64,000 bases of DNA from assembly GCF_015999545.1 (NCBI RefSeq), contig NZ_CP065546.1:4310001-4374000 (forward strand), in the 5' to 3' direction. The translations under genes were made by a program, and so were the position numbers. The notes beneath the pieces are model-generated. The model saw only the letters and a program-made list of their open reading frames with translations. It was not told the DNA's origin and did no database searches. Below, piece by piece: positions 47,887 to 57,086 of the stretch. Source of the stretch: Lysinibacillus sp. JNUCC-52. GTDB taxonomy: Bacteria > Bacillota > Bacilli > Bacillales_A > Planococcaceae. The stretch's first letter is position 1, and every line of letters begins with the position of its first letter.

Positions 47887-48735
47887 TTGTTAAGTTTTGA
47901 AGAACGAATTAAAAGTAAGGTGAATACGCTAACAATTTCGGAGATGAAAGTTGTTGAACAGCTGAAAATGCATAAACAACCATTTTTGTTATCCATGAAC
48001 GAACTCTCAACATTAAGTAATGTGAGTGAGCCGAGTGTGGTTCGTTTATACAGAAAGCTTGGATATGCTAGTTACCAAGAGTTGAAAGTGGCACTCGCTC
48101 AAGAGCAAGTGAGTAACCATTACACCTCAACGTCGAATCAAAATGAGATTAAGGATGAGGATCTTGCAAATGTTGTTTTTGATAAAATAGCAGATCAGCT
48201 TTCTATAGCTATGGCGATGACTAAGGAGAAAATAAATATCACCCAGATGGAAGAAGCTGTTCAAATTATATCTAAAGCAAGAAGACTTTTTTTCTTCGGA
48301 CAAGGTCTTTCAGGTACGATTGCAGAGGACGGCGCCCATAAATTTATGAGAATTGGCGGTACGACTATTGCTGTTCAAGATCCACATTATCAAGCGATAT
48401 ATGCCAACCATATGAATAGTGGAGATGTTGTCATTGTAATTTCTCATTCGGGAGAAACGGTCAATATTATAGAAGTTGTTAAAATGAGTCAAAAAAGCGG
48501 AGCATTTGTCATTGTGATTACATCAAATGCAAATACAACGCTTGCCAAAATGGCTGATATACTACTCCTTACTCAAGCACAAGAGACTGAAATGCGGTCG
48601 GATGCGATGGTAAGTCGCCTTGTACAACTAGCTTTAATAGACACATTATTTACTAGGGTTGTTGCCATTGGAGGTAGCCAAGTAAAAGAAGCTATCAATA
48701 TTTCACGCTTAGCTGTTACAAGAATGAAAAAATAA
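47887..48735 (+). CDS. RpiR family transcriptional regulator (HTH + SIS)
   Basis: A 282-residue regulator. The N-terminal HTH has LSTLSNVSEPSVVRLYRKLGYASYQELK. The C-terminal SIS domain has LFFFGQGLSG, VISHSGETVNIIEV and VITSNANTTLAKMADI, which bind a phosphosugar. It starts at TTG 47887 after AGGAGGTGA. It very likely controls the permease, dehydrogenase and kinase genes that follow. Confidence 0.93.
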   Translation: MLSFEERIKSKVNTLTISEMKVVEQLKMHKQPFLLSMNELSTLSNVSEPSVVRLYRKLGYASYQELKVALAQEQVSNHYTSTSNQNEIKDEDLANVVFDKIADQLSIAMAMTKEKINITQMEEAVQIISKARRLFFFGQGLSGTIAEDGAHKFMRIGGTTIAVQDPHYQAIYANHMNSGDVVIVISHSGETVNIIEVVKMSQKSGAFVIVITSNANTTLAKMADILLLTQAQETEMRSDAMVSRLVQLALIDTLFTRVVAIGGSQVKEAINISRLAVTRMKK

Positions 48736-48799
48736 GCGTTTAACAAAAGTGTATGCGTTGTCACCTTAGAGATAAATGAATTTAAGGAGGATACATTAA

Positions 48800-50161
48800 A
48801 TGTTAACAGGTAATTCACTCATTATCGGGTTTATTCTTGCTCTCATTGTTTTATTTGTCCTTATTATTCGATTCAAGTGGGATGCTTTCGTCTCTCTTTT
48901 AGTAGTCGCCCTTAGCCTCGGCTTATTATCAAGCATTCCTGCTAAAGAAGTTCCGAGCATCATCGCCACAGGATTTGGCAACACGCTAGCTGGTGTCGGT
49001 ATTTTAATCGGACTTGGGATAATATTTGGTCAATTTTTAGCATCATCAGGTGCGATTAATAAAATTGCTACTGGAATACTTCGCGTCTTTGGAGTCAAAA
49101 AATCTCCATACGCAATTGCAATGACATCCATTACTGTGTCAATTCCTGTATTTTTTGACGCAGCATTTATTATTTTACATAAATTAATTCAAAACCTTTC
49201 TTTTAAAACAAAAATCTCACTTACTACTTTTGTTGCGATTCTTTCGATTGGGTTAATTACAGCTCATAGTGTAATTATTCCAACACCAGGACCATTGGTT
49301 GTGGCAGACCAAACAGGGGCAGATATTGGGATGTTCTTTATTTATGGATTGTTAGTTTCTATTCCTGGTGTACTAGTAGGCGGTGTAATCTATGGGAAAA
49401 TTATTGGTAAGCGAATTACAAATGAGAGCCGTCTTGATGAATCAGACATTTCGGATGTAGACAGCTCGCTTTCAGGAAGAAAAGAAATTTCAACCGCTCT
49501 TTCTTTTGGAATGCTCGCTTTACCAATTATCTTGATTTTATCGAATACGTTAATTAATTTACTGTTCAGAGATAACGCTGAACAGTTCATTGCGACATTC
49601 TTCTCTATTATTGGTGATAAAAATGTTGCGCTGTTAATTAGTGTGCTTGTCGCAATGTTTGTCTTAAAGCCATACATCAAGGAGGAGACTAAAACCGTTT
49701 TTGCCAAGGCTTTAGACCAAAGTGGAACGGTCATTCTTATTACGGGTGCAGGGGGCGCCTTTGGTAAAGTTGTTCAAGAAACGGGCATTGGTGATTTAAT
49801 TATTAGCATGATGCAAGGGCTAAACATTCCTGCTATATTACTGGCTTTCTTATTTGCACAAATTCTTCGTGCTTCGCTCGGATCTGCAACAGTTGCTCTT
49901 GTTACAACATCTGCCATTATGGGGCCGTTAGCGGCAGACCTAGGTGTATCACCAGTCGTGTTAGGTCTTGCAATCTGTGCTGGTGGTATCGGTTTGTCAC
50001 TACCTAATGATTCGGGTTTTTGGGTAGTAAGTAAATTTGGGCGTTTATCGATGACGGAAACAATTAAAGTTTGGTCAATCGGTGGTTTCTTATCAGGGGT
50101 GACAGTATTAATTTTCGTTTTCGTTCTAAGCTTGTTCCAAGGAATTTTACCAGGTTTATAA
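48800..50161 (+). CDS. GntP family permease (gluconate/sugar-acid transporter)
   Basis: A 453-residue membrane protein with about 12 helices, characteristic of the GntP/GntT (gluconate:H+ symporter) family: LGIIFGQFLASSGA early, VFFDAAFIILHKLIQNL, and the late GSATVALVTTSAIMGPL and ...GGIGLSLPNDSGFWVVSKFG. It takes up a hydroxy acid such as gluconate, glycerate or threonate. ATG follows AAGGAGG. It is 64 bp after the regulator gene. Confidence 0.93.
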   Translation: MLTGNSLIIGFILALIVLFVLIIRFKWDAFVSLLVVALSLGLLSSIPAKEVPSIIATGFGNTLAGVGILIGLGIIFGQFLASSGAINKIATGILRVFGVKKSPYAIAMTSITVSIPVFFDAAFIILHKLIQNLSFKTKISLTTFVAILSIGLITAHSVIIPTPGPLVVADQTGADIGMFFIYGLLVSIPGVLVGGVIYGKIIGKRITNESRLDESDISDVDSSLSGRKEISTALSFGMLALPIILILSNTLINLLFRDNAEQFIATFFSIIGDKNVALLISVLVAMFVLKPYIKEETKTVFAKALDQSGTVILITGAGGAFGKVVQETGIGDLIISMMQGLNIPAILLAFLFAQILRASLGSATVALVTTSAIMGPLAADLGVSPVVLGLAICAGGIGLSLPNDSGFWVVSKFGRLSMTETIKVWSIGGFLSGVTVLIFVFVLSLFQGILPGL

Positions 50162-50272
50162 TTTACTTGTTTAATAGGCGGATGGCTAGTCCACCGCTAT
50201 ATTGAGTTGATTAAGTAGTCATGAGGTACTTTATATCAGTGAATGAACAACTAGATTGGAGCTGAAGTTAAA

Positions 50273-51172
50273 TTGAAGAAAAAAATAGGATTCATTGGAC
50301 TTGGCATTATGGGCACGCCTATGGTTCGCAACCTTTTGAAAAAAGGGAACGAGGTGACTGTTTTCGACCTAAATACAATTGCGGTCGAAACACTAGCAAA
50401 AGAAGGGGCAAAGACAGCTACTTCTGGAAAGGAGGTAGCATTAGCAAGTGATGTTGTAATTACAATGTTGCCAGAAGGGAGACATGTTCAGCAAGCTATT
50501 TTTGGAGAACATGGCGTTATGCAAGGTGCTCGTGAAGGTATGGTCATTATCGACATGAGCTCTGTCACACCAGTTGAATCTAAAGAAATGTTCGAGCTTT
50601 CTGCAAAACAAGGAGTTCATTTTCTTGATGCACCAGTTAGTGGGGGAGAGCCAAAAGCAATTGATGGGTCACTAACTATCATGGTTGGTGGAAAAGAAGA
50701 TGTTTTTGAAAGTGTAAAAGACATTTTATCTGATATGGCGAGTGACATTGTCCTTGTCGGTGACTCAGGCAGCGGATCTACGGCAAAGCTTGCCAATCAA
50801 ATTATTGTAAACCTAAATATTGCTGCGATATCAGAAGCACTTGTGTTTGCGACAAAAGCAGGTATTAATGTGGAAAAAATGTATCAGGCAATTCGCGGTG
50901 GTCTGGCAGGAAGTACTGTAATGGATGCAAAAATTCCAATGATGCTGGATCGGAATTTTAAAGCGGGTGGACGTGTCGACATTAATCTTAAAGATCTAAA
51001 CAATGTAATGCATACTGCTCACGAGCTAGCTGTTCCACTTCCGTTTACAGCACAGCTTTTAGAAATTTTCTATTCTTTAAAAGCTAATGGAAAAGAAACC
51101 CTTGATCACGCAAGCATTGTCCAGCACTATGAGAAATTAGCAAATGTTGAAGTTTCAAGAGAGGTGCGATAA
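50273..51172 (+). CDS. NAD-dependent 3-hydroxyacid dehydrogenase (GarR/LtnD type)
   Basis: A 299-residue beta-hydroxyacid dehydrogenase. The Rossmann motif is GFIGLGIMGTPMVRNLLKKG; the substrate segment DAPVSGGEPKAIDGSLTIMVGG and the catalytic Lys in GSTAKLANQIIV are canonical. Relatives act on tartronate semialdehyde or, together with DUF1537 kinases, on threonate-like C4 sugar acids. The start is TTG at 50273; the nearest GGAG is ~12 nt away, so the start is less certain. Joined directly to the kinase gene (no spacer). Confidence 0.92.
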   Translation: MKKKIGFIGLGIMGTPMVRNLLKKGNEVTVFDLNTIAVETLAKEGAKTATSGKEVALASDVVITMLPEGRHVQQAIFGEHGVMQGAREGMVIIDMSSVTPVESKEMFELSAKQGVHFLDAPVSGGEPKAIDGSLTIMVGGKEDVFESVKDILSDMASDIVLVGDSGSGSTAKLANQIIVNLNIAAISEALVFATKAGINVEKMYQAIRGGLAGSTVMDAKIPMMLDRNFKAGGRVDINLKDLNNVMHTAHELAVPLPFTAQLLEIFYSLKANGKETLDHASIVQHYEKLANVEVSREVR

Positions 51173-52615
51173 ATGACAACGAGTAAAGCATCTGAACTAT
51201 TAGTAGGCTTTCATGAACCAAGTCGCGAGCAAATTCAAGCAAAACTAGAGGATGCTCGAAAAGGGTTTAACCATAAAATCGTTATTCTTGATGATGACCC
51301 AACAGGTGTACAAACCGTTCATGGTGTTTCCGTTTATACGGATTGGACAAAAGCAAGCATTAAGCAAGGGTTCCGTGAGCAAAATCAAATTTTTTTCCTG
51401 CTAACAAACTCCCGTAGTTTTACCGCTGAGGAAACTATAGTTGTTCATCAGGATATAGCCCGCCGTGTACATGAGATTTCCGTACAAGAGGGAATTCCTT
51501 ATCTACTAGTTAGCCGTGCAGATTCTACATTGCGAGGTCATTATCCGATCGAGACGGAAACAATGAAAAATACGATTGAGGAAATTTCTAATACGAGGTT
51601 TGACGGGGAAATCCTTATTCCTTTCTTTAAAGAAGGCGGCCGTTTAACAATCAACAATATCCATTTTGTTCAGTATGGTGAAGAGCTTGTTCCTGCTAGT
51701 GAAACGGAATTTGCTAAAGACCGTACGTTCAGCTTTAGTTCTTCACATCTAGGCGAATGGATTGAAGAAAAAACAAATGGTGTTTATAGAAAAGACGACA
51801 CAATTTATATTAGCATTGAGGATTTACGTTCACAAAATATTGAAGCCATCAAAGCACAGTTGATGGAAGCTAAAAACTTTAAGAAGGTCGTTGTAAATGC
51901 TGCTGTTTACAGTGATGTTGAAGTGTTTGTAATTGCCTTACTTCAAGCTATAAAAGCAGGAAAAACGTTTATTTTTCGAAGTGCCGCCTCCTTAACGAAA
52001 GTACTAGGAGGTATTTCAGATAAACCATTTTTAACTAGAGCAGAGCTTATTGCCGAAGAGCCCTCAAATGGAGGACTTATAGTAGTTGGCTCACACGTTC
52101 AAAAGACAACAGATCAATTGTATGCTCTTCTTGATAGCGGTCTCGTAACAGGTGTAGAGTTTAATGTTCATCTTGTGCATGATAATGAAAAATTTCAACA
52201 GGAAGTTAACCGTGTCCGTATAACGTGCGAACAGCTGATTACTTCTGGAAAGTCCGTAGTTTATTATACGCGTCGGGAAAGATTGGACTTAGGTGAGGAT
52301 CAAGGAGAAAACGAGCTTCAATTGTCTGTTAAAATATCACAAGCAGTGACAAGCATTGTCCATGACTTAAAAGTACGACCGAAGTACATAGTTGCAAAAG
52401 GTGGAATCACTTCTTCAAGTGTGGGAACAGTGGGATTATCAGTTAAGCGAGCTGAAGTAGTTGGTCAAGTTAAACCAGGCATTCCAGTGTGGAAAATAGG
52501 AGAAGAAAGCAAGTATCCAGATTCATCTTTCATTATCTTCCCTGGCAATGTTGGGACAACTAACACGTTAAAAGAAGTTATTGAAGTATTAGAGGGGAAA
52601 TCAGTCATACGTTGA
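51173..52615 (+). CDS. Four-carbon acid sugar kinase family protein (DUF1537)
   Basis: A 480-residue kinase of the DUF1537 family. N-terminal IVILDDDPTGVQTVHG binds substrate, with SRADSTLRGHYPIE after it; the C-terminal nucleotide-binding half has AKGGITSSSVG and VWKIGEES and FPGNVGTTN. With the dehydrogenase it should oxidise and then phosphorylate a 2-hydroxy sugar acid (for example threonate or erythronate). No aldolase, isomerase or PdxA-like decarboxylase follows, so the pathway ends outside this cassette or uses other genes. Confidence 0.93.
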   Translation: MTTSKASELLVGFHEPSREQIQAKLEDARKGFNHKIVILDDDPTGVQTVHGVSVYTDWTKASIKQGFREQNQIFFLLTNSRSFTAEETIVVHQDIARRVHEISVQEGIPYLLVSRADSTLRGHYPIETETMKNTIEEISNTRFDGEILIPFFKEGGRLTINNIHFVQYGEELVPASETEFAKDRTFSFSSSHLGEWIEEKTNGVYRKDDTIYISIEDLRSQNIEAIKAQLMEAKNFKKVVVNAAVYSDVEVFVIALLQAIKAGKTFIFRSAASLTKVLGGISDKPFLTRAELIAEEPSNGGLIVVGSHVQKTTDQLYALLDSGLVTGVEFNVHLVHDNEKFQQEVNRVRITCEQLITSGKSVVYYTRRERLDLGEDQGENELQLSVKISQAVTSIVHDLKVRPKYIVAKGGITSSSVGTVGLSVKRAEVVGQVKPGIPVWKIGEESKYPDSSFIIFPGNVGTTNTLKEVIEVLEGKSVIR

Positions 52616-52641
52616 AGGAATTATAGAGATATAAATGTGTA

Positions 52642-52694
52642 AAAAAACCTCCAATCTACTTACTATACGAGTAAGTTAGACTGGAGGTTTCACT
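52642..52694. repeat. 53-bp perfect direct repeat, right copy
   Basis: Identical to 47606-47658. It lies between the convergent kinase and dicarboxylate transporter genes and forms the same hairpin; A run on the left, so it can end the minus-strand transporter gene, and TTTCACTTTTATT on the right for the plus-strand one. Confidence 0.95.
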
Positions 52695-52698
52695 TTTA

Positions 52699-53961
52699 TT
52701 AATTGGAAATCACTTTACCTGATAAAGCACGTTTTTCTTGCTCTGGATCGAATTCATTTTCCATTTTAGATACAACAACTGTCGCTACACCGTTACCAAT
52801 TAAGTTTGTTACAGCGCGTGCTTCAGACATAAAACGATCGACACCGATTAACAGAGCAATCCCTTCTACAGGAATCATAGGGAATGCAGCGAGTGTTGCA
52901 GCAAGTGTAATAAAGCCTGAGCCAGTTACTCCTGCAGCTCCTTTAGAAGTTAACATTAATATAGCGAGTAAAGTAAGCTGATGCCAAATATCTAAATCAA
53001 CCCCATAAGCTTGTGCGATAAAGATAGCCGCCATTGATAGATAAATGGAAGTGCCGTCCAGGTTAAAGGAATAACCTGTTGGAATTACAAGACCTACAAC
53101 TTGTTTCGAACAGCCGTAATTTTCTAATTTGCGCATCATCGAAGGAAGTGCAGATTCAGAAGATGATGTACCGATAACGATAAAAATTTCATCTTTAATA
53201 TATTTAATGAATTTAAAAATACTAAAGCCAAAGAAGCGTGTAATTAAACCAATAACGACAACGATAAATATGAACATTGTAATATAGACAGATAACATTA
53301 AGAACCCTAAGTTCCCAAGAGATTTTATACCGAAGTTCCCGATAGTATAGCTCATAGCACCAAATGCTCCGATTGGAGAAATTTTCATGACCATATTAAC
53401 AATTTTAAAGAATATATCTGCTACTTGCTCGAAAAATTTGATAACAGGTTTAGCCGGTTCTCCAATAGCCGCTGCTGCTAACCCGAATAATACAGCTGAA
53501 AATAAAACAGGTAATAACTCACCATTCGCAAGTGCACCGACAACATTATCTGGGATAATTTGCATTATAAATGCCCCAAAACCATGCTCAGCAGCAGCAG
53601 CTTGCTCTGTATATTGTGAAACATCCGCAGCGTTTGCTGCATCTGTATTAAATCCTTTACCAGGTTGAATGATATTAACAATAAGTAAGCCGATTGCCAA
53701 TGCGAATGTCGAGACAATTTCAAAATAAATTAAGGCCTTACCACCAATTTTACCGACCTTTTTTACATCACCCATGCTACCAATCCCGATAACAACAGTT
53801 AAGAAAATAATAGGTGCAATTAACATTTTAATTAATTTAATAAAAATATCAGCTAATATTTTTAAGCTAGCACCGAACTCTGGGAATGCAGCACCAACAA
53901 TAATACCGAGTACAATGGCGATTAGCACCTGTACCGTTAAGTTTTTAAAATTTATTCGCAT
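52699..53961 (-). CDS. dctP: Dicarboxylate/amino acid:cation symporter (DctP/GltP-type)
   Basis: A 420-residue sodium/proton:dicarboxylate symporter. The N-terminal helices (VQVLIAIVLGIIVGAAFPEFG), the serine motif GTSSSESALPSMMRKL and the NLDGTSIYLSMAAIFIAQA segment (re-entrant loops HP1 and TM7) are canonical. Likely substrates are succinate, fumarate and malate, by context with dctB, dctS and dctR; glutamate cannot be excluded. ATG 53961 follows AGGGGGAAG. A perfect cre site lies 30 bp upstream. In B. subtilis dctP lies next to dctBSR. Confidence 0.9.
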   Translation of the reverse strand: MRINFKNLTVQVLIAIVLGIIVGAAFPEFGASLKILADIFIKLIKMLIAPIIFLTVVIGIGSMGDVKKVGKIGGKALIYFEIVSTFALAIGLLIVNIIQPGKGFNTDAANAADVSQYTEQAAAAEHGFGAFIMQIIPDNVVGALANGELLPVLFSAVLFGLAAAAIGEPAKPVIKFFEQVADIFFKIVNMVMKISPIGAFGAMSYTIGNFGIKSLGNLGFLMLSVYITMFIFIVVVIGLITRFFGFSIFKFIKYIKDEIFIVIGTSSSESALPSMMRKLENYGCSKQVVGLVIPTGYSFNLDGTSIYLSMAAIFIAQAYGVDLDIWHQLTLLAILMLTSKGAAGVTGSGFITLAATLAAFPMIPVEGIALLIGVDRFMSEARAVTNLIGNGVATVVVSKMENEFDPEQEKRALSGKVISN

Positions 53962-53990
53962 AATACTTCCCCCTAAAAATATGTGAACTT

Positions 53991-54005
53991 TGTGAACGCT
54001 TTCAT
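53991..54005 (-). promoter_or_regulatory. cre site (CcpA) upstream of dctP
   Basis: On minus ATGAAAGCGTTCACA matches WTGNAANCGNWNNCW at every position. It is 30 bp before the dctP start, so CcpA bound with HPr-Ser-P should block transcription in glucose. Confidence 0.82.
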
Positions 54006-54172
54006 GTGGTTATCATAGCTGAAATTTTCCGACAATAGGTTTTATGGCCGTAAAGTTTCTATTGTTCATTTTGTTCATTTTTTATTTAATTAGGTAGAAA
54101 GATAGTAATATCAACGGTTTGAAGCTGTTTTATAGTAGATAGCAATTTTGTTAAACTATTATAATACAAAAG

Positions 54173-54195
54173 AAAAAACCCCACATAAAGTGGGG
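54173..54195 (-). terminator. Terminator after dctB
   Basis: On minus CCCCAC and GTGGGG form a stem with a 5-nt loop, followed by TTTTTTCTTTT. It shows dctB and dctP are separate units. Confidence 0.9.
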
Positions 54196-54219
54196 ATAGA
54201 TATTTAATGACCAAAAGGT

Positions 54220-55266
54220 TTAAGGAGATACTATCTTTTGAATTTCAGTCAATACTTTTTGCTGTTTAACATTAGCTCGATAGAAGTCATAAGCAGGTGC
54301 TAATTTTTCTTGAAAACGTTGACGTTCCTCTTCACTCATCATATATATTTCAAAATCATTTTCTTGCTGTAGCTTTCGTAAATCAGTGTCATTTATTAAC
54401 ACAGCCTGCTTAAATTGCCATTCGGTTGTTTCCTTCATAGCATCCATAAGCTGATTTTGGACTTTTGTCGGTAACTGTTCCCAAAATTTTTCGTTCATTA
54501 AAACTGAATAGCCTAAAATCCCATGATTAGTTAAAGTCATATTTTTTTGAACTTTGTAAAAGCCCTTAGAATAAATATTAGAGGCAGTATTTTCTTGGGC
54601 ATCGATAGCATGTGTTTCTAAGTCAGTAAAAACTTCACTAAAGGAAATTGGCACAGGCGTTGCACCGACTAAGCTAAACTGCTTTTCAAGTGTTTTACTG
54701 GGCATTGTGCGTATACGTAACCCTTGTAAATCTTCAAACGTATGAATGGGATGCTCAGCTGTTAATTGTTTAAAGCCATTGTGCCAAAAGCCGAGTCCCC
54801 TTACATGAAAAGGCTTCAGCTCATCTAATAATTGCTCACCAATTGGTCCTGTTAGTACTTGACGAACTTCATCATCTGTATGAAAAAGATAAGGGAGATC
54901 AAGCACTTGCCAATCAGGTACATAGGAAGTCATTTTAGAAAAAGTAGGAATAATCATCTCTACTTTCCCATCTTGTAAAGCCTTGAATTCATTTTCATCA
55001 TTAAATAAAGAGGCATTTGGATAGACATGCACTTTTACCTTCCCATTTGTTTTTTTCTCAACTAGTTCAGCAAATTTCGTTGCAGCTTGTCCTTTTGGCG
55101 TATTTTCAGCTACAACATGACTCAAATGTATCGTAATTTGGGTATCGAGGCCCTTTTGTTCATCATCATAGGGGAGCGTTTTCGAAAATAATAATCCTTG
55201 CTGTATACTAAATACAATAGTTAAGATCAAAACGGTTGCAATTGTTCCAATAATAAATTTTTTCAT
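54220..55266 (-). CDS. dctB: C4-dicarboxylate-binding protein DctB (TRAP-type DctP family)
   Basis: A 348-residue periplasmic-type binding protein, anchored by a hydrophobic N-terminus (residues 4-28; no lipobox cysteine). The body has the DctP pattern LSHVVAENTPKGQAATKFAELVEKKTNGKVKVHVYPNA... and LRIRTMPSKTLEKQF, EVFTDLETHAIDAQENTASNIY. No TRAP membrane subunits (DctQ, DctM) lie nearby. In B. subtilis such a DctB works as a co-sensor with DctS rather than as a TRAP transporter part. It is divergent from dctS with only 92 bp between starts. Confidence 0.9.
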   Translation of the reverse strand: MKKFIIGTIATVLILTIVFSIQQGLLFSKTLPYDDEQKGLDTQITIHLSHVVAENTPKGQAATKFAELVEKKTNGKVKVHVYPNASLFNDENEFKALQDGKVEMIIPTFSKMTSYVPDWQVLDLPYLFHTDDEVRQVLTGPIGEQLLDELKPFHVRGLGFWHNGFKQLTAEHPIHTFEDLQGLRIRTMPSKTLEKQFSLVGATPVPISFSEVFTDLETHAIDAQENTASNIYSKGFYKVQKNMTLTNHGILGYSVLMNEKFWEQLPTKVQNQLMDAMKETTEWQFKQAVLINDTDLRKLQQENDFEIYMMSEEERQRFQEKLAPAYDFYRANVKQQKVLTEIQKIVSP

Positions 55267-55358
55267 ATTTTTACACCCAATTGATTCGTATTTTCACATG
55301 TTTTTGTTATTCTAACATAAGGCATAAGCTAAAATATAGTAAGAGGGAGGCAATGGTC

Positions 55359-56960
55359 TTGAAATTTCAAAAGTTATCGATGAAGGGCAAAATCATGTCT
55401 CTTACTTTTTTTATACTGTTGTTGTCTTTTAGTATTGGTGGAACTTTTTTGCTTGGGTTTGTTATGAATGAACAGAAAGAAAAGCTGGCGGAACAGGCAT
55501 TGCTTGTTGCAAAAACAGTCTCACAGCTACCAGAAATGAAAACTGCTATTACTAATAGAGATTTTACAGAAGCGACTGAACATATTAATCCTGTTGTTGA
55601 AGAAATAAGAGATATTAATGGGGCGCAGTATATAGTTGTCCTCGATATGCAACGACGAAAATATTCCCATCCAAATGGGGATGAAATTGGTACAATCTCA
55701 CAGTCTGGTGATTTAAACGCTGCATTTTCTGAACATTATTATACATCGATTGCACATGGTGAGCATGGAGATATGGTTCGAGCTTTCGTGCCAATTATGA
55801 CAGATGATGGACGTCAAATTGGTGTTGTTATCGTTGGCTATAGTGTATTAACTGTGAGTGAACTTCTATTATCAATCCAAAAAGAGCTATTAATTACAGT
55901 AGCTTTGTCCTTATTATTTAGTGCTTGGGGTGCTCACACGTTAGGTCGGCATATGAAAAAACAAATGTTTGGATTAGAGCCCCACGAAATCGCTAAAATG
56001 TACGTGGAACGCACTGAAACATTTAACGCGATGCATGAAGGGATTATCGCCATAGATACGGAATTGACGATTACCATTTTTAATGAAAAGGCATGTGATA
56101 TATTAGGTGTGGCTGAGCGACCATCATCACTAATTGGGAAGAAAATTTTCGAGGTGTTGCCAGATACGCGGCTACCCGAAATATTAGCGCTAGATCGTCC
56201 TCTCTATAATCGTGAACTCTATATAAATGATCATAGCATTATGAGTAATCGTATTCCTATACAGGTCAATGGTAAAACTGTTGGTGCTGTAGCGATGTTT
56301 AAGGATCGGACAGAGGTGAAGAAATTAGCCGAGGAATTAACGGGAGTCAAGGCGTTTGTTCAGGCATTACGTGTACAAACACATGAACATAAAAATAAAT
56401 TGCATACGATCGCTGGCCTTTTGCAGCTTGGACATCATGAACAAGCACTTTCCTATTTAACACAAGTAAAGGAAGAGCATGATGAAATCACGAATTTTTT
56501 AAATGAGCGCATTAAAAATGAAAATATTTCGGGGTTATTACTTAGTAAAATTGCTCATGCGAAAGAGCATGGCATTACATTAGAGATAGACCGAGCGAGT
56601 CGTCTCACAACATTTCCTAAAAATTTAGATCATCATGATTTTGTCATTCTATTTGGGAATTTAATTGAAAATGCATTTGATGCATTAAAAGATAGTCCCG
56701 TTGAAGAGAAGATTGTGCATATTTCAGTAGATGAAGATGATGATGTACTTGCAATTTTAGTAACAGATAACGGAGTGGGCATGACGAAAGAAGTAAAGGC
56801 ACAAATTTTTAAAAATGGCTATTCGACTAAAGAAAAAAAGGGCCGAGGTATCGGACTGTATTTAATAAAAGAAATCGTGCAAAAAGGACAGGGTGAAATC
56901 GAAGTAATCAGCGAACCAAGTAAAGGGACAAGCTTTTTAATAACATTTTATCATTCTTAG
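55359..56960 (+). CDS. dctS: Sensor histidine kinase DctS (CitA/DcuS family)
   Basis: A 533-residue membrane kinase. Helix 1 (about 12-34) and helix 2 (about 178-195) enclose an outer PAS-like domain (about 35-175, with VVLDMQRRKYSHPNGDEIG), then a cytoplasmic PAS (about 215-320) and a kinase core with HEHKNKLHTIAGLLQLG (His phosphoacceptor) and ATPase DNGVGM and GRGIGLYLIKE. It senses C4-dicarboxylates. TTG at 55359 is 8 nt after GGGAGG; ATG 55353 is closer (2 nt), and an upstream ATG at 55281 lacks a site. Cognate regulator follows. Confidence 0.93.
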   Translation: MKFQKLSMKGKIMSLTFFILLLSFSIGGTFLLGFVMNEQKEKLAEQALLVAKTVSQLPEMKTAITNRDFTEATEHINPVVEEIRDINGAQYIVVLDMQRRKYSHPNGDEIGTISQSGDLNAAFSEHYYTSIAHGEHGDMVRAFVPIMTDDGRQIGVVIVGYSVLTVSELLLSIQKELLITVALSLLFSAWGAHTLGRHMKKQMFGLEPHEIAKMYVERTETFNAMHEGIIAIDTELTITIFNEKACDILGVAERPSSLIGKKIFEVLPDTRLPEILALDRPLYNRELYINDHSIMSNRIPIQVNGKTVGAVAMFKDRTEVKKLAEELTGVKAFVQALRVQTHEHKNKLHTIAGLLQLGHHEQALSYLTQVKEEHDEITNFLNERIKNENISGLLLSKIAHAKEHGITLEIDRASRLTTFPKNLDHHDFVILFGNLIENAFDALKDSPVEEKIVHISVDEDDDVLAILVTDNGVGMTKEVKAQIFKNGYSTKEKKGRGIGLYLIKEIVQKGQGEIEVISEPSKGTSFLITFYHS

Positions 56961-57086
56961 TGTTCGGAAGTTTTACTTTATAAAGGACATTGTATGAAAG
57001 CATACATTATGCACTTCATGTGAGAGAAGTGTATTGAATTCGTTTAATAGAAGAAAGTAGTAATCGATTGTATGGAGGGCTTAATA

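Noticed and set aside
50162..50272. Hairpin GCGG..GG/CC.CCGC after the GntP permease as terminator
   Set aside because: No T run; the dehydrogenase gene downstream appears to belong to the same unit.
47606..52694. The 53-bp repeats as ends of an insertion sequence or composite transposon
   Set aside because: No transposase or integrase lies inside, and the repeats are direct, hairpin-forming terminators rather than inverted ends.
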